Shown: positions 1 through 6,076, counted from the first letter of the stretch. The stretch: DNA of 8,614 bases from a bacterium (GCA_030692145.1 JAUYCU010000021.1:1-8614), one strand, 5' to 3'. Program-made: numbers and translations. Notes: generated by a model not told the origin, from the letters alone.

Positions 1-463
1 CCCACCAAACACTTTCCATGAAGCTCGGGTCCATGGTTTTATAATCGTTATCCATATCTACCCATCTGCCCATTCTTTCTATTACTTTTCTCCACTCCTC
101 CGCATACATCAATACCTTGCTTCTGCAGGTTTCGTTAAAACAATCTATCCCGATTTTTTCGATATCTTTTTTGTGTTTTAATCCCAATTCTTCTTCCACG
201 ATATTCTCCATAGGAAGACCGTGGCAATCCCAACCCCATTTTCTTTCAACGCGATAACCGCGCATAGTCCAATAACGCGGAACCATGTCTTTCACTAAGC
301 TGGCAACAATATGGCCGTAATGCGGGGTGCCAGTAGCGAATGGCGGTCCGTCATAAAATACAAAATCTCCCTTTGGTGATTTTTTCTTCAGGGATTTTTC
401 AAAAATTCTGTTCTTTTTCCAGAATTCTAATATTTGTTTTTCGATTTCCGGTATGTTTAACAT
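1..463 (-). CDS. ileS: Isoleucyl-tRNA synthetase, N-terminal part (runs off the window)
   Basis: Only the first 154 codons are present; the reading frame is open to the window edge. The enzyme charges tRNA-Ile with isoleucine in the cytoplasm. The class I signature is clear: after about 35 residues comes YDGPPFATGTPHYGH, with HYGH (residues 48-51) as the HIGH motif, followed by a typical IleS stretch (RYWTMRGYRVERKWGWDCHG). The context DGPPFATG and the spacing separate it from ValRS and LeuRS. The start is ATG at 461-463, 8 nt after the stop of the radical SAM gene, with only a weak AGGT-like ribosome site. Codons 4-23 are repeated at 2131-2190, so this start region is one of two copies flanking the peptide cassette. 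The editing and anticodon domains lie outside the window. Identification is firm. Confidence 0.96.
   Translation of the reverse strand, partial: MLNIPEIEKQILEFWKKNRIFEKSLKKKSPKGDFVFYDGPPFATGTPHYGHIVASLVKDMVPRYWTMRGYRVERKWGWDCHGLPMENIVEEELGLKHKKDIEKIGIDCFNETCRSKVLMYAEEWRKVIERMGRWVDMDNDYKTMDPSFMESVWW
395..454. repeat. 60-bp direct repeat, copy 1 (inside intact ileS)
   Basis: Codons 4-23 of the intact ileS, repeated at 2131-2190 with 56 of 60 identical bases. Beyond this stretch, on both sides, the two loci differ: upstream the start codon context changes (ATG TTA AAC here, ATG AGC there), and downstream matching stops after GAAAAA. Confidence 0.88.
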
Positions 464-471
464 AAAACCTA

Positions 472-1866
472 TTAAATATTTTTATTTACCTTCTGTCTCA
501 TTAAAATATCAGGCTTATCTTCTAGTATCAAGGCTTTGGTTAACGATTTTCTAAGAATACAATCGGGGGCCTTCTTATAAAAATCCCTATAAACATACAT
601 AGCTTCAGCTGCGCATCCCCCACTACACATGGCTTCTATCTCGCAGCCCTTACACCCTTTAATATTGCCAACAACTCGCTTTATTATTTTTAAATAATTC
701 TTCTTCCGAGGTATTTCTAATATTTCAGCTACTGTACCAAGTCTAATTTTTATCCCACTACAAGGATATACATTCCCCTTATAATCTACGCTCAATTCTC
801 TTCCTATTCCGCCACAATAACTCAAAGAGCCCTTAATTAATTTTAAATACGGCAATTCCCAAAATCCATGAAGATTAACTTTTTCCTTAATAGCATAATT
901 TTTAGCCTGAATTAAAGATCTCGAGACAAAAACTGCCATCCCTTTCCTTCTTTTTTCTCTCGAATAACATTGTTCATAATTTATGCCGACTGACTTAATC
1001 CCTTTGTTGACTAAAAAATTAATGAATTTTTTAAGTTGATAACGAGAGTCGTCATTATTTATAACGGTACTTATAATTATCTTGTTTTGATTTCTCTGAA
1101 AAATTGCTATATTCCTAATAATTAAATCGAATGTTCCTTTACCGGATTTTAATTTTCTATATCGATCATTTATTCCTTTCAGCCCATCTAAACTCACAAT
1201 AATATCTACTCTATGTTTCCTAAAAACCTTACTGAGTTTCTCGTTAGCGATAGATCCGTTTGTATTTACTAAATATTTAGTCTTGATATTATATTTTCTA
1301 GACAAAAAAGAGGCCAACTCAATTGATTTAATTACTACCAAGGGATTGAGTAATGGTTCTCCTCCAAAAAATCTTATATTCGCTTCTTTTAATTTGTTAA
1401 TGGTTAACAATTTATAAAAATTGACTATAGCCTTCCTTGCTATAGTCCAGGACATTTCTTTTAAATTCATCTCTGTATGATATTTACGGTTTATCTTTCC
1501 AATAAAACAATACTCACACGCAAAATTACAATTCTCGCTAGTATTTAAACGCAAATTGGTAATAAATTTACCGCTTTTAGCTTCTTTAATAAATTTTTTA
1601 ACCTCTCGCCTAATTTCACAATACTCGTCTTCTCCGGGGGTTACTAAAAATTTATATTTTCTAAATTTTTCAATGGTTTTTTTATATTGACCACGCTGTT
1701 CGTGATTTATTTTAAAGTCTTGAGAATCGTTAGGCTTATTAAAAAAATCAATTATAGCAATAACATCTTTGTGGGTCTTGCAAAGATTGCCATAAAGAGA
1801 ACTATACAAAAACACCTTCTTGCTGCTTTTCACTATTCTTAAATTTTTCGACTTAATTAACTCCAT
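472..1866 (-). CDS. Radical SAM/SPASM peptide maturase (RiPP-type)
   Basis: A 464-residue protein in three parts. Residues 1-100 resemble the small winged-helix/leader-binding region in front of many peptide maturases, though this is not certain. A radical SAM barrel follows, with the 4Fe-4S motif CNFACEYC (C113, C117, C120) and FFGGEPLL at 167-174 as the SAM-binding GGE motif. The C-terminal SPASM domain has the full seven-cysteine pattern: C351-X12-G-X4-C369, then C405-X2-C408-X5-C414-X3-C418-X17-C436, which binds two auxiliary Fe-S clusters in known members. Such enzymes install thioether or C-C bonds, or other changes, on short peptides; the 38-residue Cys-rich peptide encoded 54 nt upstream is the obvious substrate. 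ATG at 1864-1866 is the only sensible start and has no clear Shine-Dalgarno sequence. All key cysteines are intact, so it should be active. The exact reaction cannot be read from sequence. Confidence 0.9.
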   Translation of the reverse strand: MELIKSKNLRIVKSSKKVFLYSSLYGNLCKTHKDVIAIIDFFNKPNDSQDFKINHEQRGQYKKTIEKFRKYKFLVTPGEDEYCEIRREVKKFIKEAKSGKFITNLRLNTSENCNFACEYCFIGKINRKYHTEMNLKEMSWTIARKAIVNFYKLLTINKLKEANIRFFGGEPLLNPLVVIKSIELASFLSRKYNIKTKYLVNTNGSIANEKLSKVFRKHRVDIIVSLDGLKGINDRYRKLKSGKGTFDLIIRNIAIFQRNQNKIIISTVINNDDSRYQLKKFINFLVNKGIKSVGINYEQCYSREKRRKGMAVFVSRSLIQAKNYAIKEKVNLHGFWELPYLKLIKGSLSYCGGIGRELSVDYKGNVYPCSGIKIRLGTVAEILEIPRKKNYLKIIKRVVGNIKGCKGCEIEAMCSGGCAAEAMYVYRDFYKKAPDCILRKSLTKALILEDKPDILMRQKVNKNI

Positions 1867-1903
1867 TTCGAAAATAATAGAACAATAGAGTAAGCTATTT
1901 TCT

Positions 1904-1917
1904 ATTTTTATAAAAAT
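1904..1917. repeat. 14-bp AT palindrome between peptide gene and maturase gene
   Basis: ATTTTTA directly followed by TAAAAAT. It lies just after the peptide stop codon and before the maturase start. It could fold as a weak hairpin that lowers readthrough into the maturase gene, an arrangement often seen between abundant precursor peptides and their enzymes. It is all A/T, so chance is a real alternative in this sequence. Confidence 0.3.
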
Positions 1918-1920
1918 TAA

Positions 1921-2037
1921 TTACGGACAAATACAAGCACAGGTTATCGAATATTCGCTACACAATTTCTCGTTTTTCATTCCCTTTATCTTTTGAATTT
2001 TTAGATTTAACCTTCTATTTTTCTTAAATCTTTTCAT
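1921..2037 (-). CDS. Small Cys-rich peptide, candidate RiPP precursor
   Basis: A 38-codon reading frame, ATG at 2035-2037 and TAA at 1921-1923, just upstream of the maturase gene on the same strand. The N-terminal part is strongly basic (11 Lys/Arg among residues 2-24, one Glu). The last 13 residues are CSEYSITCACICP, with Cys26, Cys33, Cys35 and Cys37 and a C-x-C-x-C-P ending. A basic leader plus a short Cys-rich C-terminal core beside a SPASM radical SAM enzyme is the classic layout of a sactipeptide/ranthipeptide-like substrate. No Gly-Gly leader cleavage site is visible. An in-frame TAA lies two codons before the ATG, so there is no longer version from this frame. The nearest strong Shine-Dalgarno sequence (AAGGAG, 2070-2075) is 32 nt from the ATG, unusually far. 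I do not recognise a named family. Confidence rests on position and composition. Confidence 0.75.
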   Translation of the reverse strand: MKRFKKNRRLNLKIQKIKGMKNEKLCSEYSITCACICP

Positions 2038-2069
2038 ATTATTTTAATGATTTTTATTACTAATTTAAT

Positions 2070-2075
2070 CTCCTT
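2070..2075 (-). promoter_or_regulatory. AAGGAG Shine-Dalgarno-like site upstream of the peptide gene
   Basis: The best Shine-Dalgarno sequence in this gap, but 32 nt before the peptide ATG. The frame directly after it (ATT AAA TTA GTA, and so on) has no standard start codon and ends at a TGA that overlaps the peptide ATG as ATGA. It may be a chance purine run, or it may serve a non-standard ATT-initiated leader coupled to the peptide gene. Confidence 0.35.
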
Positions 2076-2096
2076 AAATTTCGACCTTTCATTCAG

Positions 2097-2125
2097 AGCG
2101 TAGAATAACAATAATTTTTTGTCAA
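2097..2125 (-). promoter_or_regulatory. Candidate promoter of the peptide cassette
   Basis: On the minus strand a perfect -35 box TTGACA (2125-2120) is followed by 17 bp and a weak -10 box TACGCT (2102-2097). An alternative -10 is the extended form TGTTATTCT ending at 2101, but its spacing to TTGACA is too short. Transcription would start near 2090 and run into the peptide gene. The -35 box contains the stop codon of the broken ileS copy and abuts the 11-bp palindrome at 2124-2148, which could act as an operator. Confidence 0.45.
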
Positions 2126-2148
2126 CAAAATTTTTCGAAAATTTTGTT
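2124..2148. promoter_or_regulatory. 11-bp inverted repeat at the cassette junction, candidate operator
   Basis: Arms AACAAAATTTT (2124-2134) and AAAATTTTGTT (2138-2148) with a 3-nt centre, all pairs perfect. One arm lies in the ileS-derived repeat and the other in unrelated sequence, so the palindrome spans the breakpoint. It overlaps the TTGACA -35 box of the candidate cassette promoter, which is a common place for a repressor site. It has no T-run suited to a terminator on the minus strand. Confidence 0.45.
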
Positions 2149-2190
2149 CTTTTTCCAAAATTCCAATATTTGTTTTTCGATTTCCGGTAT
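2131..2190. repeat. 60-bp direct repeat, copy 2 (partner at 395-454)
   Basis: The upstream copy of a 60-bp segment also present in the start of intact ileS, with 4 mismatches: TTG/TTA, TTT/TTC, AAA/AGA and TTC/TTT codons. The two copies flank the maturase and peptide genes in the same orientation, as expected for an insertion that duplicated or carried the target gene's start. Confidence 0.88.
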
Positions 2191-2197
2191 GCTCATT

Positions 2198-2770
2198 TTA
2201 TTGCTTGTTGAATTTTCTTAGTTCTCCGACTTTGAATTTCAACTCCTTTTTATGAAGTTCTTCCTGTTTTTCGCTTAGGTTTTTCATTATCGCTTCAAGA
2301 GAAAAAACCGTTGCACCGTGAGAAACAATCAATATTTTTTTATTTTTGTATTTCTTGTTGATTTTCTCGATAAATATTTTTGCTCTTTTTCTTACATCTT
2401 TGTAATTTTCCATTCCATAGGACTTGCCCGATTTCTTGTTCCTGATTGTCTCGAAAAAATCTTCCCATTTTTTCCCCGACCCGCCATTGAATTTTCCGAA
2501 TTCAATTTCTCTCAATTTCTTGTCGAATATCGTATTTAACCCCAGTTTTTCCGCAACCATTTCAGCGGCCTGCTTTGTACGCAATAAATCCGAAGCGAAA
2601 ATCAAGTCGATTTTTTCTTTTTTCAGGATTGAAGCAACTTCTTTTATCTTTTTTGTCCCTTCTTGTGTTAATGGATTGTAAGCTTTCTCCGGCCAACAAC
2701 TGACAAAATTATATTTATTCGACCTTGCTTGACCGTGGCGTAAAAGAAAATAGATATTATTTAATTTCAT
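2198..2770 (-). CDS. Histidine phosphatase family protein (phosphoglycerate mutase-like)
   Basis: A 190-residue cytoplasmic enzyme of the PGAM/histidine phosphatase superfamily, which moves or removes phosphate through a phospho-histidine. The N-terminal LLRHGQARSN carries the catalytic R11-H12-G13. Arg64 in SDLLRTKQAAE, Glu90 in REIEFGKFNGG and His151 in LIVSHGATV complete the active site. Length and motifs fit the cofactor-independent-looking GpmB/CobC-type group, which covers sugar-phosphate, ribazole-phosphate and other substrates; the substrate cannot be read from sequence. The ATG (2768-2770) is 4 nt after the argS stop, so it is co-transcribed and probably coupled. On its other side, the broken ileS start follows after one base. 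Confidence 0.9.
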   Translation of the reverse strand: MKLNNIYFLLRHGQARSNKYNFVSCWPEKAYNPLTQEGTKKIKEVASILKKEKIDLIFASDLLRTKQAAEMVAEKLGLNTIFDKKLREIEFGKFNGGSGKKWEDFFETIRNKKSGKSYGMENYKDVRKRAKIFIEKINKKYKNKKILIVSHGATVFSLEAIMKNLSEKQEELHKKELKFKVGELRKFNKQ

Positions 2771-2774
2771 GACT

Positions 2775-4472
2775 TTACATTTTTTCCAACGTTTCTATGC
2801 CCAATAAATTCAGCCCATTTCTCAAAACAATAGATGCTGATTTAATAAGCGCGAGACGGGCAAATTTTATGTCTTTTTCCGCTTTTAAAACCGGGTGTTT
2901 TTCGTAAAAATTATTAACCGTACCCGCCAATTTGAAAAGATAATTAGCAAGAATGTTTAATTGATAGTCTTCTAGGGCCCTTTCGATTATCTTCGGAAAA
3001 ATGCTTAATTGCTTAATGATTTCGAGCTCTATTTCTTCTTTTAAAAAACTCGGTTCGAAATTTCCCGCTTTCGATTTTTTCATGATACTTTTCAACCGCA
3101 CATAAGTATAAAGCAGATATGGCGCCGAATTCCCGTCAAAACTAAGCATTTTATTCCAATCGAAGACGATATCCGTATGACGATTTTGCGAAAGATCGTT
3201 ATATTTCAATGCTCCGATACCGATTATTTTCGCTGCTTCTTTTCTTTCTTTTTCGGAAAGTTTCGGATTTTTATTCTTGATAATCTCATCGGCTAAATCG
3301 ATAATTTTATTTATCAATTCCTCGGCATTAACCACTTTTCCTTCACGCGTGGCCATTTTTTTATGGTTTTCGTCTAAAACCAAACCGAATTTAACGTGGT
3401 AAAGCTTGTCGGCATCGATGTATCCGAGTATTTCTGCGGATTTAAAAAGTTGTTCGAGATAAAAAGATTGTCCATTCCCGATAACATAAATTATTTTCTC
3501 CGGATGGTATTTTTCAACCCTGAATCTGATTGTTGCCAAATCACGAGTTCCGTAAACAGTCGCGCCGTCGGATTTCTGAATCAGAAATGGAGTCATTTCG
3601 CCAAGAGAAATAATAATTGAACCGTCTTCGTTTCTGATTGCTTTTTTGGTTTTTAGTGCGTTTTCTATTTCGTATTTCAATTCTTTCTCGTAATCACTTT
3701 CTCCTTTAATTAAGTCGAATTTAATGCCTAGAATATCGTAAATTCTGTTAAATTCCTTAAGAGATGTTTCGCGCAAAATTTTCCAAATTTTTCGGTTTTC
3801 TTTGTCGCCTTGTTCCAGCTTTTTGAATTCCGCTTTTGCCGTTTCTTGCATGTCGGGAGCGTTCTCTATTTCCTTATTAAACCTAACGTAAATGTCAAGC
3901 ATTTCAGAAACAGTGACGTTCTTTAATTCTGACGCGTTATTTGTATACTTTTTGTATCCGGCGATTATCATTCCGAATTGTGTTCCCCAGTCACCCAAAT
4001 GATTGTCGCCGACAACTTTATATCCGAGAAATTTATACAAGTTGTAAATTACCTGACCGATAAAAGTCGAACGCAGATGCCCAACATGCATCGGCTTGGC
4101 AACGTTGGGCGAAGAATAATCGATAATTATTGTTCTTTTTTTGTTTTCGTCGGTTTTGCCGAAATTATCTCCTTCTTCAATTATGATTTTAATCTGCTCT
4201 TTTATTGCCTCCGGTTTGATAAAGAAATTAATGTAGGCCGGAGGAATTACTTTTATCTCTTTTATATTTTCTTTATAAAATTTTTCTTTCGCTATATCTT
4301 CTTTTATTTTGTTCAAAACATTAAATCTGTTTTTTACGGATTCCGAATCCGTAGAATTGATAATTGCAGAATAATCGCCGAATTCCGGCCTAATCGACAA
4401 ATCAACGCTGGCATCCCAACCATCGGGAAGATTTTTATCAATTATTCCCTTTAATTTTTCCACTATATCCAT
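2775..4472 (-). CDS. argS: Arginyl-tRNA synthetase
   Basis: A 565-residue class I synthetase that charges tRNA-Arg in the cytoplasm. The N-terminal additional domain (about residues 1-110) is followed by the hallmark IDYSSPNVAKPMHVGHLRST, with HVGH at 129-132 as the HIGH motif. GDNHLGDWGTQFG (155-167) is typical of ArgRS. The second signature appears as KKMATREGKVV (371-381), the usual ArgRS variant of KMSK. The C-terminal DALR anticodon-binding domain starts around residue 455 (SAPYLLYTYVRLKSI) and ends with the usual LRNGLNLLGI. Length is normal. ATG at 4470-4472 follows the 4511-4539 terminator by about 38 nt, so it probably has its own promoter, but I see no convincing boxes. It starts the argS-phosphatase-(cassette)-ileS run. 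Confidence 0.97.
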   Translation of the reverse strand: MDIVEKLKGIIDKNLPDGWDASVDLSIRPEFGDYSAIINSTDSESVKNRFNVLNKIKEDIAKEKFYKENIKEIKVIPPAYINFFIKPEAIKEQIKIIIEEGDNFGKTDENKKRTIIIDYSSPNVAKPMHVGHLRSTFIGQVIYNLYKFLGYKVVGDNHLGDWGTQFGMIIAGYKKYTNNASELKNVTVSEMLDIYVRFNKEIENAPDMQETAKAEFKKLEQGDKENRKIWKILRETSLKEFNRIYDILGIKFDLIKGESDYEKELKYEIENALKTKKAIRNEDGSIIISLGEMTPFLIQKSDGATVYGTRDLATIRFRVEKYHPEKIIYVIGNGQSFYLEQLFKSAEILGYIDADKLYHVKFGLVLDENHKKMATREGKVVNAEELINKIIDLADEIIKNKNPKLSEKERKEAAKIIGIGALKYNDLSQNRHTDIVFDWNKMLSFDGNSAPYLLYTYVRLKSIMKKSKAGNFEPSFLKEEIELEIIKQLSIFPKIIERALEDYQLNILANYLFKLAGTVNNFYEKHPVLKAEKDIKFARLALIKSASIVLRNGLNLLGIETLEKM

Positions 4473-4510
4473 GTTCTTTATCTTAATTTTAACTCAATCG
4501 GTTTAAATTT

Positions 4511-4539
4511 AAAAGAGGCCGCATGAACCGGCCTCTTTT
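4511..4539 (-). terminator. Rho-independent terminator, possibly bidirectional
   Basis: A perfect 11-bp stem, AAAAGAGGCCG (4511-4521) with CGGCCTCTTTT (4529-4539), closes a 7-nt loop. On the minus strand it ends in CCTCTTTT, 17 nt after the stop of the dehydrogenase-like gene, so it ends that transcript. T-runs on both sides could make it work in either direction, but no plus-strand gene needs it. Confidence 0.9.
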
Positions 4540-4555
4540 TATTCAAATCAGTATT

Positions 4556-5428
4556 TTATTTATGATTATTGTTTTTATTATTCCTAAATCTGTCGTTACT
4601 TCTGATTACTTCTTTGATAAATTCCGGCTCATATCCAGCTTTCTGGCTGACTCTAATAATCCCGTGTATGTCTTTCGGCAAACACTTGCCGCCAAATCCC
4701 GGTTCATCGGGAAAAACCATAGTATGCATCGGATCAACGCGGGGATCGAGCGACCATCCTGTTCTTACTGCGTAATAATCAACCCCCAAACTATTACAAA
4801 TATTTCTCATTTCATTGGCAAAGGTAACTTTAACACCAAAATAAGTGTTTTCCATATATTTAATTACCTCCGCCTCCTTAGCTTTAATCTGATAATAAAA
4901 TTTCTTCGGACCGAGAATCGGAACCAGTAAATCCAAAATATACGCTGCGTCTTCTCTTGGTCCGCCCATAATCACAAACGGACATTCTTTCATGTCTTTA
5001 TCAAATTTATACGGAGACCAATACTTGCCTTCTCCGGCATATTCGGGACTAAAAACAATTCTTTTTCCGGTTTGTCGCCTCAATCTGTCCGTTGTTCCCG
5101 GTTCTACCGTCGATTTAATTAAAATAACCGGGGTTTCCAAACGGTTAACCACGGCTTCAACCAAAGAAACATCGCAACCCTTAAAAGGGTCTTCGCTTTC
5201 TTCAATCATCGGAGTTGGTACGCAAATTACCGCCAAATCGGCGTCATTGATCCTGGAATAGTCGTCTTCCGTACTCTTGACCGTAATCTGTCCTTCGCTT
5301 TCGTCGAAAATATGTTCCTTATCGATATCTTTCGCCACTACCAAATAATGACTTTTGAACATATTTACCATTCCCTTTCCGACATATCCGTATCCGATAA
5401 CGGCTATTTTTTTGATGTTTTTTTGCAT
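4556..5428 (-). CDS. Short UDP-glucose/GDP-mannose dehydrogenase-like protein
   Basis: A 290-residue protein with an NAD-binding Rossmann fold at its start (VIGYGYVGKG, residues 10-19), then ICVPTP (68-73), STVEPGTTD (106-114) and the central domain with AEVIKYMENTYFGVKVTFANEMRN. The catalytic loop FGGKCLPKD (245-253) holds Cys249 and Lys252, as in nucleotide-sugar 6-dehydrogenases that oxidise UDP-glucose or GDP-mannose to the uronate for surface polysaccharide. It stops about 40 residues later, so the third, sugar-nucleotide-binding domain of the usual roughly 430-residue enzymes is missing. The end is a normal stop followed by a terminator, and I see no continuing domain downstream. It may be a compact natural form. 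ATG at 5426-5428 is preceded by a polypurine run and a hairpin. Family is firm; substrate is not. Confidence 0.88.
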   Translation of the reverse strand: MQKNIKKIAVIGYGYVGKGMVNMFKSHYLVVAKDIDKEHIFDESEGQITVKSTEDDYSRINDADLAVICVPTPMIEESEDPFKGCDVSLVEAVVNRLETPVILIKSTVEPGTTDRLRRQTGKRIVFSPEYAGEGKYWSPYKFDKDMKECPFVIMGGPREDAAYILDLLVPILGPKKFYYQIKAKEAEVIKYMENTYFGVKVTFANEMRNICNSLGVDYYAVRTGWSLDPRVDPMHTMVFPDEPGFGGKCLPKDIHGIIRVSQKAGYEPEFIKEVIRSNDRFRNNKNNNHK

Positions 5429-5429
5429 A

Positions 5430-5461
5430 GGTATATTATTTATACCCCCCTTTCCCCTCCT
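5430..5461 (-). promoter_or_regulatory. Polypurine ribosome site with intervening hairpin upstream of the dehydrogenase-like gene
   Basis: Reading toward the start codon, AGGAGGGGAAAGGGG (5461-5447) is followed by a hairpin, GGTATA (5446-5441), loop AATAA, TATACC (5435-5430), then one T and the ATG. The Shine-Dalgarno-like run is therefore 17 or more nt too far on the linear RNA, but next to the start if the 6-bp hairpin forms. It could tune translation. This is the richest Shine-Dalgarno region in the window. Confidence 0.5.
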
Positions 5462-5508
5462 ATTGAAGAATTTTCTTTATATCATAATTTAATTCTGATT
5501 GCAATGCC

Positions 5509-5883
5509 TTATTTCGATTCATTTAAAGAGCTACTTATCTTCATTGTTTCACTAATGATACGATTGAATATTTCCGGATGAATTTCCGCCAATTGCGACA
5601 ATATTTTCCTGTCTATTTCCACTTTGTTTTTCTTTAAAGAATTCATAAATTTACTGTAAGAAACCCCATTCTCTCGACAGATTGCATTAATTTTGATTTG
5701 CCAAAGCTGACGAAAATCTCTTTTCTTCGCTTTTCTGTCGCGATATGCGTAAACCCGAGCATGCTTTAGTGCGTCCTTTGCCAATCTAAAATTTGACTTT
5801 CTTTGCCATTTGAAGCCCTTTGTCTGTTTCAGTATTTTTTTTCTTCTGCTGCGTTTTTGAACGCCTCTTTTGACTCTGGTCAT
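5509..5883 (-). CDS. rplT: Ribosomal protein bL20
   Basis: A 124-residue large-subunit protein that binds 23S rRNA early in assembly. It starts MTRVKRGVQKRSRRKKILKQ, as is standard for bL20, and contains FRLAKDALKHARVYAYRDRKAKKRDFRQLWQIKINA, the conserved core. The frame is open seven codons further upstream (ATG at 5902-5904), but ATG 5881-5883 is chosen because it matches the family start and sits one base after the rpmI stop (TAAAATG), a coupled junction. It ends the infC-rpmI-rplT run. Length is near the family norm of about 115-120. No terminator is evident in the 80 nt that follow. Confidence 0.97.
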   Translation of the reverse strand: MTRVKRGVQKRSRRKKILKQTKGFKWQRKSNFRLAKDALKHARVYAYRDRKAKKRDFRQLWQIKINAICRENGVSYSKFMNSLKKNKVEIDRKILSQLAEIHPEIFNRIISETMKISSSLNESK

Positions 5884-5884
5884 T

Positions 5885-6076
5885 TTAGTATAATCTACTT
5901 TCAATTAATCTATTCGCGGTTCCTTTACCCACTCTTTTGTTTTTCCTTTTCTTTCTTTGTTGTCCGCCTGATTCTTTCGCATTTAAATGATCTTGATGCT
6001 GTGGTCTGCGCATCAAGATTTTGTTTTTGGTAATTCTAAATCTTTTGCTTATTGATTTTTTGGTTTTCCCTGACAT
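5885..6076 (-). CDS. rpmI: Ribosomal protein bL35
   Basis: A 63-residue, very basic protein of the large ribosomal subunit. The start MSGKTKKSISKRFRITKNKI and the later RRPQHQDHLNAKES are typical of bL35. It lies between infC and rplT in the widely conserved order. Its ATG (6074-6076) lies inside infC, overlapping its end by 28 nt in another frame, so translation is probably coupled to that of IF-3. Length is normal for the family. Confidence 0.96.
   Translation of the reverse strand: MSGKTKKSISKRFRITKNKILMRRPQHQDHLNAKESGGQQRKKRKNKRVGKGTANRLIESRLY

Larger units (their letters stand above)
2122..2196 (-). pseudogene. Truncated duplicate of the ileS 5' end (24 codons)
   Basis: ATG at 2194-2196, one base after the phosphatase stop (TAA A ATG), opens a frame reading MSIPEIEKQILEFWKK and so on, and stops at TGA 2122-2124. 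Residues 3-22 match residues 4-23 of the intact IleS except for one Lys/Arg change. At DNA level 56 of 60 bases agree (2131-2190 against 395-454). Matching ends abruptly after GAAAAA. The TAAAATG junction is the same as that between rpmI and rplT, which suggests that this was the original ileS start before the cassette arrived. It cannot encode a synthetase now. A role as a translated leader peptide is possible but unsupported. Confidence 0.8.

Noticed and set aside
2124..2148. The junction palindrome as a transcription terminator for the argS-phosphatase transcript
   Set aside because: The stem is almost all A-T and is followed on the minus strand by GACAAAAAATT, not by a T-run.
2122..2196. 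The 24-codon ileS remnant as a functional attenuator leader peptide
   Set aside because: It has no run of isoleucine codons, no terminator follows, and its sequence is fully explained as a copied ileS start. It is kept as a pseudogene.
3978..4454. 158-codon open frame on the plus strand inside argS
   Set aside because: It is antisense to the well-supported ArgRS, is rich in Phe/Ile/Tyr as expected from reversed AT-rich code, and has no domain likeness.
4523..4930. 135-codon plus-strand frame starting in the terminator loop
   Set aside because: It begins inside a terminator hairpin and lies opposite the dehydrogenase-like gene; there is no ribosome site or family likeness.
5884..5904. Longer rplT starting at the ATG at 5902-5904
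   Set aside because: It would add seven residues not found in bL20 and overlap rpmI; the ATG at 5881-5883 matches the family start and the TAAAATG junction.
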